Source: Streptomyces sp. NBC_01451
GTDB taxonomy: Bacteria > Actinomycetota > Actinomycetes > Streptomycetales > Streptomycetaceae
DNA length: 64,000 bases
Reading direction: 5' to 3'
Assembly (NCBI RefSeq): GCF_036227485.1
Contig: NZ_CP109479.1
Location: 2,418,001-2,482,000, forward strand
Shown: in pieces, positions 33,808 to 42,012 of the stretch
Layout: every line of letters starts with the position of its first letter
How positions within the stretch are numbered: position 1 is the first letter of the stretch
Position numbers and translations under genes: made by a program
Notes under the pieces: generated by a model
Seen by the model: only the letters and a program-made list of their open reading frames with translations
Database searches by the model: none
What the model was told of the DNA's origin: nothing

Positions 33808-34967
33808 CAGAGGGCCGCCTCGTCGTCGACCGTCCCGACGCCCGCGTCTATGTCCTGGTCGGCGTCCAGGCCGAAGGTGTGGGCCGGGTTCCAGTGCAGG
33901 ACGACCTCCGCGCCGGGGGCCAACCGGGCGTCACGGTCGATGTTCTGGACGTACACCTCGAACTCGGGGCAGACGGGGCTGTCGATGACGTACTGCGTGG
34001 AGACGCCGATGAAACTGGTCGCGGCGATCTTTCCGGTGATGCGGTTGCGGCCGGCCGGGATGTCGCCCGCGTCGTCCGCGTGTGTGAGGGAGATCTTCTC
34101 GGGGCGGACCCCGACCAGTACCTTGCCGCCGGTTCTCGTCGGGGCGGAACAGCGGGCCTCGGGGAGCAGCAGCTTGCCGCCGCCCGCCTTGAGGACGATC
34201 TCGTCGCCGCTCTTGGCGTCCACCTCGGCCTCGATGAGGTTGGAGGTGCCGAGGAAGTTCGCGACGAAGGTGGTCTGCGGGTTCTCGTAGAGATCGGCGG
34301 GCGACCCGAGCTGCTCGACCCGGCCCGCGTTCATCACGGCGACCGTGTCGGCCATCGTCATGGCCTCCTCCTGGTCGTGCGTGACATGGACGAACGTGAT
34401 GCCGACCTCGGTCTGGATGCGCTTCAGCTCCAGCTGCATCTGGCGGCGCAGCTTGAGGTCGAGGGCGCCGAGCGGTTCGTCGAGGAGCAGCACCTTGGGG
34501 TGGTTGATCAGGGCGCGGGCCACGGCGACGCGCTGCTGCTGGCCGCCGGAGAGCTGGTGCGGTTTCTTGCGCGCCTGCTCACCGAGCTGTACGAGCTCCA
34601 GCATGTCCTCGACCTGCTTCTTCACCGACTTGATGCCGCGCCGGCGCAGGCCGAAGGCGACGTTCTCGAAGATGTCGAGGTGCGGGAAGAGGGCGTACGA
34701 CTGGAAGACGGTGTTCACCGGCCGCTTGTACGGCGGCAGGTTCGTGACCTCCTGGTCACCGAGGAAGACGGTCCCGGAGGAAGGTTCCTCCAGGCCGGCG
34801 ATCATCCGCAGGGTGGTCGTCTTGCCGCAGCCGGAGGCGCCGAGCAGGGCGAAGAAGGAGCCCTGCGGGACGGTGAGGTCGAGGGGGTGTACGGCGGTGA
34901 AGGAGCCGTAGGTCTTGCTGATCCCGGAGAGACGGACGTCGCCGCCGTGGTCTGCTGTGCTGGTCAT
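33807..34967 (-). CDS. potA: Spermidine/putrescine ABC importer ATPase PotA
   Basis: A 386-residue ATPase. Walker [14 protein letters not shown], signature [15 protein letters not shown] and Walker [13 protein letters not shown] are all intact. A C-terminal TOBE regulatory domain ([17 protein letters not shown]) follows, as in PotA. ATG 34967 is chosen since the sequence further upstream (frame to 35195) overlaps potD and lacks homology. It energises import of polyamines through PotB/PotC. Confidence 0.92.
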   Translation of the reverse strand: MTSTADHGGDVRLSGISKTYGSFTAVHPLDLTVPQGSFFALLGASGCGKTTTLRMIAGLEEPSSGTVFLGDQEVTNLPPYKRPVNTVFQSYALFPHLDIFENVAFGLRRRGIKSVKKQVEDMLELVQLGEQARKKPHQLSGGQQQRVAVARALINHPKVLLLDEPLGALDLKLRRQMQLELKRIQTEVGITFVHVTHDQEEAMTMADTVAVMNAGRVEQLGSPADLYENPQTTFVANFLGTSNLIEAEVDAKSGDEIVLKAGGGKLLLPEARCSAPTRTGGKVLVGVRPEKISLTHADDAGDIPAGRNRITGKIAATSFIGVSTQYVIDSPVCPEFEVYVQNIDRDARLAPGAEVVLHWNPAHTFGLDADQDIDAGVGTVDDEAAL

Positions 34968-35020
34968 GGTGTGGTCCTTGGGGAGTCGGAGGGGTTTCGC
35001 ACCGCTGGGAGCAGGCGTGG

Positions 35021-36268
35021 CTACGCCCCTGTCAACTTCGCGAACTTCTCCTCGTACGCCGTCTCTTCCTTCTGGCTCAGCAACCGGAAGGCGTGGGACT
35101 TCGCGGCCATCGCCGCGTCGGGAATGATCAGCGGGTTGTCCGCCGCGTCCTTGTCGATCTTCGCGAGGTACGGCTTCACTCCGTCGACGGGACACACGTA
35201 GTTGATGTACGCGGCCAGTTCGGCGGCCGGTTCGGGCTCGTAGTAGTAGTCCATGAGCCGCTCGGCGTTCGTCTTGTGCCGCGCCTTGTTGGGGATCAGC
35301 ATGTTGTCGCTCGACGTGATGTAGCCGCTGTCCGGGATGAGGAAGTCGATGTCCGGGCTGTCCGCCTTGAGCTGGACCACGTCACCCGCCCAGGCGATAC
35401 AGGCCGCGAAGTCGCCCGAGGTCAGGTCGGCCGTGTAGTCGTTGCCGGAGAAGCGGCGGATCTGGCCCTTGTCGACGGCCTTCTGGAGGCGGGCGATCGC
35501 CGCGTCGTAGTCGTCGTCGGTGAACTTCGCCGGGTCCTTGCCCATGTCGAGCAGGGTCATGCCGATGCTGTCGCGCATCTCGGAGAGGAACCCGACGCGC
35601 CCCTTCAGCTTGGGGTTGTCGAGCATGTCGGAGACCGACTTCACCTCGACGCCGTCCAGCGCCTTCTTGTTGTAGGCGATGACGGTCGAGATGCCCTGCC
35701 AGGGATACGAGTAGGCGCGGCCCGGGTCCCAGTCGGGGCTGCGGAACTGCTCCGACAGGTTCGCGAAGGCGTGCGGGAGGTTCGAGGCGTCCAGCTTCTG
35801 GACCCAGCCGAGCCGGATCAGCCGGCCAGCCAGCCAGTCGGTGAGGACGATGATGTCCCGGCCGGTGTCCTGGCCCGCCGCGAGCTGCGGTTTGATCTTG
35901 CCGAAGAACTCGACGTTGTCGTTGATGTCCTCGGTGTACTTGACCTTGATGCCGGTCCGCTCGGTGAACGCGTCGAGCGTGGGATGGTGCTTCTCGCTCT
36001 CGTCGACGTCCATGTACTCGGTCCAGTTGGAGAAGTTGACGGTCTTCTCCTTGGCCGAGTGGTCGTCGGCGGAGACGCCTCCCGCGGTCTTGCCGGCCGC
36101 GGGGATGCCGCAGCCGGTCAGCGCGCCGAGGCCGCCGGCCACCAGGGCACCGCCCGCGGAGGCGCGCAGCAGTGACCGGCGGGTCAGGGCGGCCCTGCCA
36201 TTGCGGAAGCTGCGCCGCATGGCGGCCACCTGGGCCGGGGAAAGGCGGTCGGGCTCGTACTGCTCCAT
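35021..36268 (-). CDS. potD: Polyamine-binding lipoprotein PotD
   Basis: A 415-residue solute-binding protein. Twin-arginine region LTRRSLLRASAGG and lipobox LTGC at about residues 50-53 indicate export and lipid anchoring. The mature part shows the PotD pattern FSNWTEYMDVDE, YTEDINDNVEFFGKI and DYYYEPEPAAELAAYINYVCPV. It lies between the aldehyde dehydrogenase and potA in the polyamine operon. A second, orphan homolog is at 45121. Confidence 0.92.
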   Translation of the reverse strand: MEQYEPDRLSPAQVAAMRRSFRNGRAALTRRSLLRASAGGALVAGGLGALTGCGIPAAGKTAGGVSADDHSAKEKTVNFSNWTEYMDVDESEKHHPTLDAFTERTGIKVKYTEDINDNVEFFGKIKPQLAAGQDTGRDIIVLTDWLAGRLIRLGWVQKLDASNLPHAFANLSEQFRSPDWDPGRAYSYPWQGISTVIAYNKKALDGVEVKSVSDMLDNPKLKGRVGFLSEMRDSIGMTLLDMGKDPAKFTDDDYDAAIARLQKAVDKGQIRRFSGNDYTADLTSGDFAACIAWAGDVVQLKADSPDIDFLIPDSGYITSSDNMLIPNKARHKTNAERLMDYYYEPEPAAELAAYINYVCPVDGVKPYLAKIDKDAADNPLIIPDAAMAAKSHAFRLLSQKEETAYEEKFAKLTGA

Positions 36269-36325
36269 GCGCGTGATGCCCTTTCGGGAGGGTGTGCGGC
36301 CGCTGGTCGGTCGGCCTGTGTCCTG

Positions 36326-37849
36326 TCAGCGGTCCCCGAAGATCGTGCGGTGCCAGTCCTTGCGGGCAACCGCGGTGTTGTCGAACATGACGTGCTTGAT
36401 CTGCGTGTACTCATCGAACGAGTACGTGGACATGTCCTTGCCGAAGCCGGACGCCTTGTAACCCCCGTGGGGCATCTCGCTGATGATCGGAATGTGGTCG
36501 TTGACCCATACGCAGCCCGCCTTGATCTCGCGGGTCGCGCGGTTCGCCCGGTAGACGTCCCGGCTCCAGGCGGAGGCGGCGAGACCGTAGGGCGTGTCGT
36601 TGGCGAGCCGGATGCCCTCGTCGTCGCTGTCGAAGGGGAGGACGACGAGCACGGGCCCGAAGATCTCGGACTGGACGATCTCGCTGTCCTGGGCTGCGTC
36701 GGCGACCAGGGTGGGCCGGTAGTAGGCGCCGCTCTTCAGCTCCCCCTGGGGAGCCTCGCCGCCGGCCACCACGCGCGCGTAGGCACGCGCCCGCTCGACG
36801 AAACCGGCGACCCGGTCGCGCTGCGCGTGCGAGATGAGCGGCCCGAGATCGGTGCCCGGGGCGAACGGATCACCGAGCCGGACGGTGTCCATGAGGGCGG
36901 CCGTTCGCGCGACGAACTCCTCGTACAGCGGCCGCTGCACGTACGCGCGCGTGGCGGCCGTGCAGTCCTGCCCGGTGTTGATGAGCGCGCCCGCGACGGC
37001 ACCGTTGACGGCCGCTTCGAGATCGGCGTCGTCGAAGACGACGAAGGGTGCCTTGCCGCCCAGTTCCAGATGGAGCCGCTTGACGGTGGCGGTGGCGACC
37101 TCGGCGACCCGCTTGCCGACGGCGGTGGACCCGGTGAAGGAGGTCATGACGACATCGGGATGCCCGACGAGATACTCACCGGCTTCCTTGCCGGTCCCGG
37201 TGACGACATTGATCACCCCGTCCGGAATCCCGGCCGCGGTGGCCGCCTCGGCGAAGAGGAGCGAGGTCAGCGGGGTCAGCTCGGCGGGCTTGAGCACGAT
37301 CGTGTTGCCGGCCGCGATCGCCGGGAGGATCTTCCAGGCGGCCATCTGGAGGGGATAGTTCCAGGGCGCGATGGAGCCGACGACACCGATGGGTTCCCGG
37401 CGGACGTACGAGGTGTGGTCGCCGGAGTACTCCCCGGCCGACTGCCCCTGGAGGTGTCGGGCGGCGCCGGCGAAGAAGGCGGTGTTGTCGATCGTCCCCG
37501 GTACGTCGAACTCGCGGGTCAGCTTGAGCGGCTTGCCGCACTGGAGGGATTCGGCGCGGGCGAACTCCTCGGCGCGCTCGGCGAGGACGGCGGCGAAGCG
37601 GTGCAGCGCGTCGGACCGCTCGCCCGGGGTGGCCCCGGCCCAGCCCGGGAAGGCCTCGCGTGCGGCGGCGACGGCGGCGTCCACGTCGGCGTGACCGGCC
37701 AGCTCGTACGTGTAGACCTCGTCGCCGGTGGCGGGGTCGACGACCGCGTGCGTACGGCCCGAGGTGCCGCGGGTCGGACGGCCCGCGATGTACTGCGCGC
37801 CGGCCGCGAGCCGCTCCTGCGCCGGGAAGCGATGGCCCGGATTGTGCAT
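36326..37849 (-). CDS. Gamma-aminobutyraldehyde dehydrogenase
   Basis: A 507-residue aldehyde dehydrogenase, first gene of the polyamine operon. Catalytic C296 in NTGQDCTAATR, base E262 in LELGGKAP, cofactor motif APWNYPLQ near residue 161. The GQDC context and its operon with PotABCD and a PuuB-like oxidase point to oxidation of 4-aminobutyraldehyde (or the gamma-glutamyl form) to GABA. It shares its family and likely role with the gene at 46493. The 177-base upstream region holds an inverted repeat (37949-37984). Confidence 0.88.
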   Translation of the reverse strand: MHNPGHRFPAQERLAAGAQYIAGRPTRGTSGRTHAVVDPATGDEVYTYELAGHADVDAAVAAAREAFPGWAGATPGERSDALHRFAAVLAERAEEFARAESLQCGKPLKLTREFDVPGTIDNTAFFAGAARHLQGQSAGEYSGDHTSYVRREPIGVVGSIAPWNYPLQMAAWKILPAIAAGNTIVLKPAELTPLTSLLFAEAATAAGIPDGVINVVTGTGKEAGEYLVGHPDVVMTSFTGSTAVGKRVAEVATATVKRLHLELGGKAPFVVFDDADLEAAVNGAVAGALINTGQDCTAATRAYVQRPLYEEFVARTAALMDTVRLGDPFAPGTDLGPLISHAQRDRVAGFVERARAYARVVAGGEAPQGELKSGAYYRPTLVADAAQDSEIVQSEIFGPVLVVLPFDSDDEGIRLANDTPYGLAASAWSRDVYRANRATREIKAGCVWVNDHIPIISEMPHGGYKASGFGKDMSTYSFDEYTQIKHVMFDNTAVARKDWHRTIFGDR

Positions 37850-37948
37850 GTCGCTCTCCTCCGTGGCCCTCCCCTTACAGCGGGGGTCAACGTAGCTCCA
37901 GGTCGATTTGAGTGCCGATCCTGACAGAGGAAATGTCCTCCAACAAGG

Positions 37949-37984
37949 GATTCCGTTGTTTCCTTTTGGTTACGCGACGGAATC
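37949..37984. promoter_or_regulatory. Inverted repeat in divergent promoter region
   Basis: GATTCCGT (37949-37956) and ACGGAATC (37977-37984) are perfect inverted arms with a 20-base AT-richer spacer. They lie between the polyamine operon (leftward) and the NADAR gene (rightward). Size and symmetry suit a regulator site; no regulator can be named. Confidence 0.45.
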
Positions 37985-38026
37985 TGTCGACCAGGTGTCT
38001 AGTGGGACGGGAAATGGGGGGACGCG

Positions 38027-38659
38027 ATGTCAGTGGTGGCTGCCAGACTCGCGTGCATGGGGAAAATCTCGGGTGATACGGGGAAGTCGGGGCAGATCGA
38101 TTCGTTGGAGGCCCTGACCAGGGAAGTCCGTGCGGGGGCCCGGGTCAAGTACCTGCACTTCTGGGGGCACCGGCCCCGCCCGGACGGCCGTGTGGGAGCG
38201 AGCTGTCTCAGCCAGTGGTGGCCGGCCGCGTTTTCGGTCGCCGGGGTGGATTACGCGACGGCCGAGCACTGGATGATGGCCGCCAAGGCCCGCCTGTTCG
38301 AGGACGCCGAGGCGGAGCGGCAGGCGATCACGGCACCGAACCCGGCACTGGCGAAGAAGGCCGGCCGCCTCGTGCGCGGCTTCGACGAGGCCGTGTGGAG
38401 GCGCGAGCGGTTCGGGATCGTGGTCGAGGGCAGCGTCCACAAGTTCGCCGCGCACAGTGACCTGCGGGGGTTTCTGCTGGGCACCGGCGAGCGCGTGCTG
38501 GTGGAGGCCAGCCCGGTCGACCGCGTGTGGGGCATCGGCCTCGCCGCGGACGACGAGGCGGCGATGGACCCCGAGCGGTGGCGGGGCCCGAACCTGCTGG
38601 GGTTCGCGCTGATGGCGGCACGGGAGCGGCTTCGGGCGGGTCAGGCATCGCTCCGCTGA
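38027..38659 (+). CDS. NADAR-family (YbiA-like) protein
   Basis: A 210-residue protein of the NADAR superfamily (YbiA/DUF1768). Family motifs: YLHFWGH, SQWWPAAF, TAEHWMMAAKARLF, VEASPVDRVWGIGL and GPNLLGFALM near the C-terminus. Members cleave ADP-ribose-type N-glycosidic bonds, for example in NAD-derived metabolites, riboflavin intermediates or ADP-ribosylated nucleic acid. The start at 38027 follows GGGGGGA at five bases. It is monocistronic and divergent from the polyamine operon. The first 35 residues are not conserved-looking, so an internal start is possible. Confidence 0.88.
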   Translation: MSVVAARLACMGKISGDTGKSGQIDSLEALTREVRAGARVKYLHFWGHRPRPDGRVGASCLSQWWPAAFSVAGVDYATAEHWMMAAKARLFEDAEAERQAITAPNPALAKKAGRLVRGFDEAVWRRERFGIVVEGSVHKFAAHSDLRGFLLGTGERVLVEASPVDRVWGIGLAADDEAAMDPERWRGPNLLGFALMAARERLRAGQASLR

Positions 38660-38959
38660 CGGTGCTTTGCGCCTGCCGTGGGCCGGTAGGGCTGCGGAAA
38701 CCGAAGCAGCACTCGTCGCGCCCCCGTACGCGGGACTCCAGCGGCTCCCCGGGTTCCGCCCGGACGCGGTCGGCGCGGAGGAGCGGTGCGGATCGCGCGC
38801 GGGTCGAGTGGGAGAGGCCGGGCGACCGGCCGGGCCGCTTCCTGCACAGCGCCGGGCAGACCGTCCTCCGGGGCCCCGGCACCGCCCGATCGGCCAGCTC
38901 GGCCAGCTCGGCCCGCTCGCCCGACCTGCCCGAACTGCCCGAACTGCCCGAACTGCCCG
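38660..38959. other. 300-base convergent gap with 9-base tandem repeats
   Basis: No gene is recognisable. The right end carries a minisatellite-like tract: cggccagct twice, then ctgcccgaa about four times (38890-38962), reaching the stop codon of the DUF4190 gene. The rest is GC-rich with no clear hairpin. Confidence 0.55.
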
Positions 38960-39952
38960 CTAGACCTGCTGTGACAGGGAGGTCGAGAAACTGCCGTCGA
39001 TGTCGTCGGCGGACCCCTCCTCGCCGAACGCGATGAGGAGGACGCCGAACACCGTGGCGAGGATGATGCCGGCGACACCGCAGATGATCCCGGCCAGCGC
39101 CTGGCCGGCGTTGGTCGCCTGGCCCCGGCGGACCCTGCCACGGGTGATCAGGCCGAACACCACGGCGAGGATGCCCAGGATGATCGCCAGCGGCCAGATG
39201 CAGAAGAGGACGGCGGAGACGATGCCGACCACGAGCGAGGCCGTGCCCAGGCCGTTCATCGGCTGGGGTGCCATGGGGGCCCAGCCGTAACCGGGGCCGC
39301 CTCCGTACAACGGGGGCACGGGATGCGCGGGGCCGGAAACGGCGTATCCGGCGTATCCGGACTGCTCCGGGTAGCCGTAGTCCTGCCGCCCGGACGGGTA
39401 GGACGGGTAGGCGTACGGGGCCTGTCCGGGGCCGTCGGGTGCTATGGGCGGCGGGGGCACCGGATCGCCGGGGGCGGCGGGCTGGGCGTAGGACGCGTGC
39501 GGGGTGGGGGACGCGAAGGGGTTGTCCTGCGGGGTCCCGGCCGGGGGAGCGCCGGGTGCGGCGAAGGGGTTGGCCCAGGGCTGGGAGGCGTGGGGTGCGG
39601 GCGGGCCGTTGTGGGCGCCGGGCGGGGGCGTGACGGCCGTGGGGTGGTGGACGCCGGCTGGTGGCGGGGTGGTGTCGCCGTTGTTCCAGAACACCGTGCT
39701 GCCGGGGCCCTCAGGGGCGGAACCCGAGCGAGGGGCGTCCTCTGCCGGCGGCGCCCAGGGATCGAACTCGGGCTCGGAACCCGTCGTGCCGCCGGGGGCG
39801 GACCCGGCCGGAGGCTTGTCCAGCGGGACCCTCGCAGGTATGCCGTTCGCGGGGCTTTCGCTGGCGGTTTCGCCGGTCGCCGCGCCCTCTGAACTCGCCC
39901 CCTCCGCGGGGACGTGCTCCGGTGGGTGCGGCGGCTGCGCGGCGTCGGACAT
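38960..39952 (-). CDS. DUF4190 membrane protein with Pro-rich N-terminus
   Basis: A 330-residue protein. The first 220 residues are a disordered Pro/Gly/Ala/Tyr-rich region (PPPPIAPDGPG, GYPEQSGYAGYAVSG). Then come two hydrophobic helices of the DUF4190 type (GTASLVVGIVSAVLFCIWPL and GQALAGIICGVAGIILATVF) and a short outer tail. Such proteins are common in Streptomyces; the function is unknown. The ATG at 39952 is preferred over one 33 bases upstream because AGGGG lies about ten bases before it. Confidence 0.75.
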   Translation of the reverse strand: MSDAAQPPHPPEHVPAEGASSEGAATGETASESPANGIPARVPLDKPPAGSAPGGTTGSEPEFDPWAPPAEDAPRSGSAPEGPGSTVFWNNGDTTPPPAGVHHPTAVTPPPGAHNGPPAPHASQPWANPFAAPGAPPAGTPQDNPFASPTPHASYAQPAAPGDPVPPPPIAPDGPGQAPYAYPSYPSGRQDYGYPEQSGYAGYAVSGPAHPVPPLYGGGPGYGWAPMAPQPMNGLGTASLVVGIVSAVLFCIWPLAIILGILAVVFGLITRGRVRRGQATNAGQALAGIICGVAGIILATVFGVLLIAFGEEGSADDIDGSFSTSLSQQV

Positions 39953-40203
39953 GCGTGGGGTCCCCTCGTTCGTGCGTTCCGTCATGCTACGGCCCGCGAT
40001 CACGGGGCGACGGGGCACCTCCGCCCTCCCCGCCCCCTGCCTCCCCCTGTCTCCCTCGTGCACCCGGCCCCGCCCTCGGACGGAATCCACAGGCGTCCAC
40101 CGGCGGGCCCGGCCTACGATGATCCCCGAGTCATCGATCAGCCGATCACCCGCGTCCCGCCGACCTTCGCACGATCCGGGGCGCCGTTCCCGGGGAGGAA
40201 CCC

Positions 40204-41268
40204 TTGACCGACCAACACCAGCCTGCCGCAGCCGTCGGCGACGACCCGCACGCCTTCATCGCCGGGCTGCCCAAGGCCGAACTGCACGTCCACCACGTCG
40301 GTTCCGCCTCTCCCCGGATCGTCTCGCAGCTGGCCGCCCGCCACCCCGACTCCCAGGTGCCCACCGATCCCGAGGCCCTGGCGGACTTCTTCACGTTCAC
40401 GGACTTCGCCCACTTCATCAAGGTGTACCTGTCCGTCGTCGACCTCATCCGCACGCCCGAGGACGTACGGCTGCTGACGTACGAGATCGCCCGGGACATG
40501 GCCCGGCAGCAGGTCCGGTACGCCGAGCTGACCATCACCCCGTTCTCCTCCGTCCGGCGCGGGATCGACGAGCGGGCCTTCATGGACGCGATCGAGGACG
40601 CCCGGAAGTCGGCCGAGGCCGAGTTCGGGACCGTGCTGCGCTGGTGCTTCGACATCCCGGGCGAGGCCGGGCTCGAATCGGCCGAGGAGACGGTGCGGCT
40701 CGCCACCGACGACCGGCTGCGCCCGGAGGGGCTGGTCTCGTTCGGGCTCGGCGGGCCCGAGATCGGCGTTCCCAGGCCGCAGTTCAAGCCGTACTTCGAC
40801 CGGGCGATCGCCGCCGGGCTGCGGTCGGTGCCGCACGCGGGCGAGACCACCGGCCCGGAGACGGTCTGGGACGCGCTGAACCACCTGCGCGCGGAACGCA
40901 TCGGGCACGGCACGAGTTCCGCGCAGGACCCCGCGCTGCTCGCGCACCTCGCCGAGCAGCGCATCGCCCTGGAGGTCTGCCCGACCTCCAACATCGCCAC
41001 GCGCGCGGTCCGTACGCTCGACGAGCACCCCATCAGGGAGTTCGTGCGGGCCGGCGTCCTCGTCACGATCAACTCCGACGACCCGCCGATGTTCGGCACC
41101 GACCTCAACAGCGAGTACGCGGTCGCCGCCCGGCTGCTCGACCTCGACGAGTGGGGTATCGCCGACCTCGCCAAGAACGCCGTCGAGGCCTCCTTCCTAG
41201 ACCCGGCGGGCAAGGCAGCGCTGGCCGCCGAGATCGACACCTACACCTCGGCATGGCTGGCCCCCTGA
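40204..41268 (+). CDS. Adenosine deaminase-like amidohydrolase, candidate 6-aminodeoxyfutalosine deaminase
   Basis: A 354-residue metal-dependent deaminase. The zinc motif is ELHVHHVGSAS near residue 26, where ordinary adenosine deaminases have HxHLDG. HAGET near 215, ERIGHGTS near 237 and the zinc Asp in NSDDPPMFGT near 295 are all present. Streptomyces make menaquinone by the futalosine route, and a distant adenosine-deaminase-like enzyme of S. avermitilis was assigned to 6-aminodeoxyfutalosine. The altered HVHHVG motif makes this gene a candidate for the same reaction. Plain adenosine deaminase remains possible. Confidence 0.72.
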   Translation: MTDQHQPAAAVGDDPHAFIAGLPKAELHVHHVGSASPRIVSQLAARHPDSQVPTDPEALADFFTFTDFAHFIKVYLSVVDLIRTPEDVRLLTYEIARDMARQQVRYAELTITPFSSVRRGIDERAFMDAIEDARKSAEAEFGTVLRWCFDIPGEAGLESAEETVRLATDDRLRPEGLVSFGLGGPEIGVPRPQFKPYFDRAIAAGLRSVPHAGETTGPETVWDALNHLRAERIGHGTSSAQDPALLAHLAEQRIALEVCPTSNIATRAVRTLDEHPIREFVRAGVLVTINSDDPPMFGTDLNSEYAVAARLLDLDEWGIADLAKNAVEASFLDPAGKAALAAEIDTYTSAWLAP

Positions 41269-41304
41269 GAAACACCACAGGCCCCGCCCACGCACAATGG
41301 GCCC

Positions 41305-41988
41305 ATGCAGAACGTGACCGCCGTGGCCCATCGCGGCGACCCCTATCGCGTCCGTGAGAACACGACCGACTCACTGCGTTCCGCGCTCGACCTGGGCGCG
41401 GACGCGGTCGAGATCGACGTACGGCTCACCCGGGACGGCGTGCCCGTGCTGCTGCACGACTCGACGCTGAAGCGGCTGTGGGAACGGGACCGGCCGCTGG
41501 CCGTACTGTCGGCGGCCGAGGTCCGGGGGCTCACGGAGGGCGGGGTGCCGACGCTCGCGGAGGCGCTGGCCGTCACCGAGGGCACCCGGGTGATGATCGA
41601 TCTGCCGGGGTCGCCCGATGTGCGGGCGGTACGGCGGGTGACGGACGTGGTCCGGGAGTGCGCGGCGGAGGAACGCGTGTACTACTGCGCGGACGCCCCG
41701 GCGATGCTCGCGGTGCGCGCGGCCGACCCGGCCGCCGAGATCGCCCTGACCTGGAAGACCCTCGCACCGCCGCGCCCCGCCCTCCTCGCGACGGTACGTC
41801 CGCGCTGGCTCAACTACCGCTTCACCCTCGTCGACCGGGCCCTGGTGGCGCGGGTGCACCGGGGCGGCCACCTGCTGTCGGTGTGGACCCCGGACACCCA
41901 CCGTGCCATGCGCCGGCTGCTGGACGCCGGTGTCGACTCGATCACCACCAACCGGATCGACGCACTGTGCGCGCTGCGAAAGGGCTGA
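41305..41988 (+). CDS. Glycerophosphodiester phosphodiesterase
   Basis: A 227-residue GDPD-family enzyme. Family motifs: AHRGDPYRVRENTTDSLRSAL at the N-terminus, EIDVRLTRDGVPVLLHDSTL (metal-binding Glu/Asp and catalytic His), and SVWTPDTHRAMRRLLDAGVD near the C-terminus. It hydrolyses glycerophosphodiesters to glycerol-3-phosphate and an alcohol. No signal peptide, so cytosolic. It follows the deaminase by 36 bases on the same strand and may share its transcript. Confidence 0.9.
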   Translation: MQNVTAVAHRGDPYRVRENTTDSLRSALDLGADAVEIDVRLTRDGVPVLLHDSTLKRLWERDRPLAVLSAAEVRGLTEGGVPTLAEALAVTEGTRVMIDLPGSPDVRAVRRVTDVVRECAAEERVYYCADAPAMLAVRAADPAAEIALTWKTLAPPRPALLATVRPRWLNYRFTLVDRALVARVHRGGHLLSVWTPDTHRAMRRLLDAGVDSITTNRIDALCALRKG

Positions 41989-42012
41989 CGCGGCTCGGCC
42001 GCTGACGCCTCC

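Noticed and set aside
32050..34290. 746-residue plus frame opposite the Pot genes
   Set aside because: Asp/Glu/Arg/Gly-rich antisense translation with no transmembrane or catalytic features.
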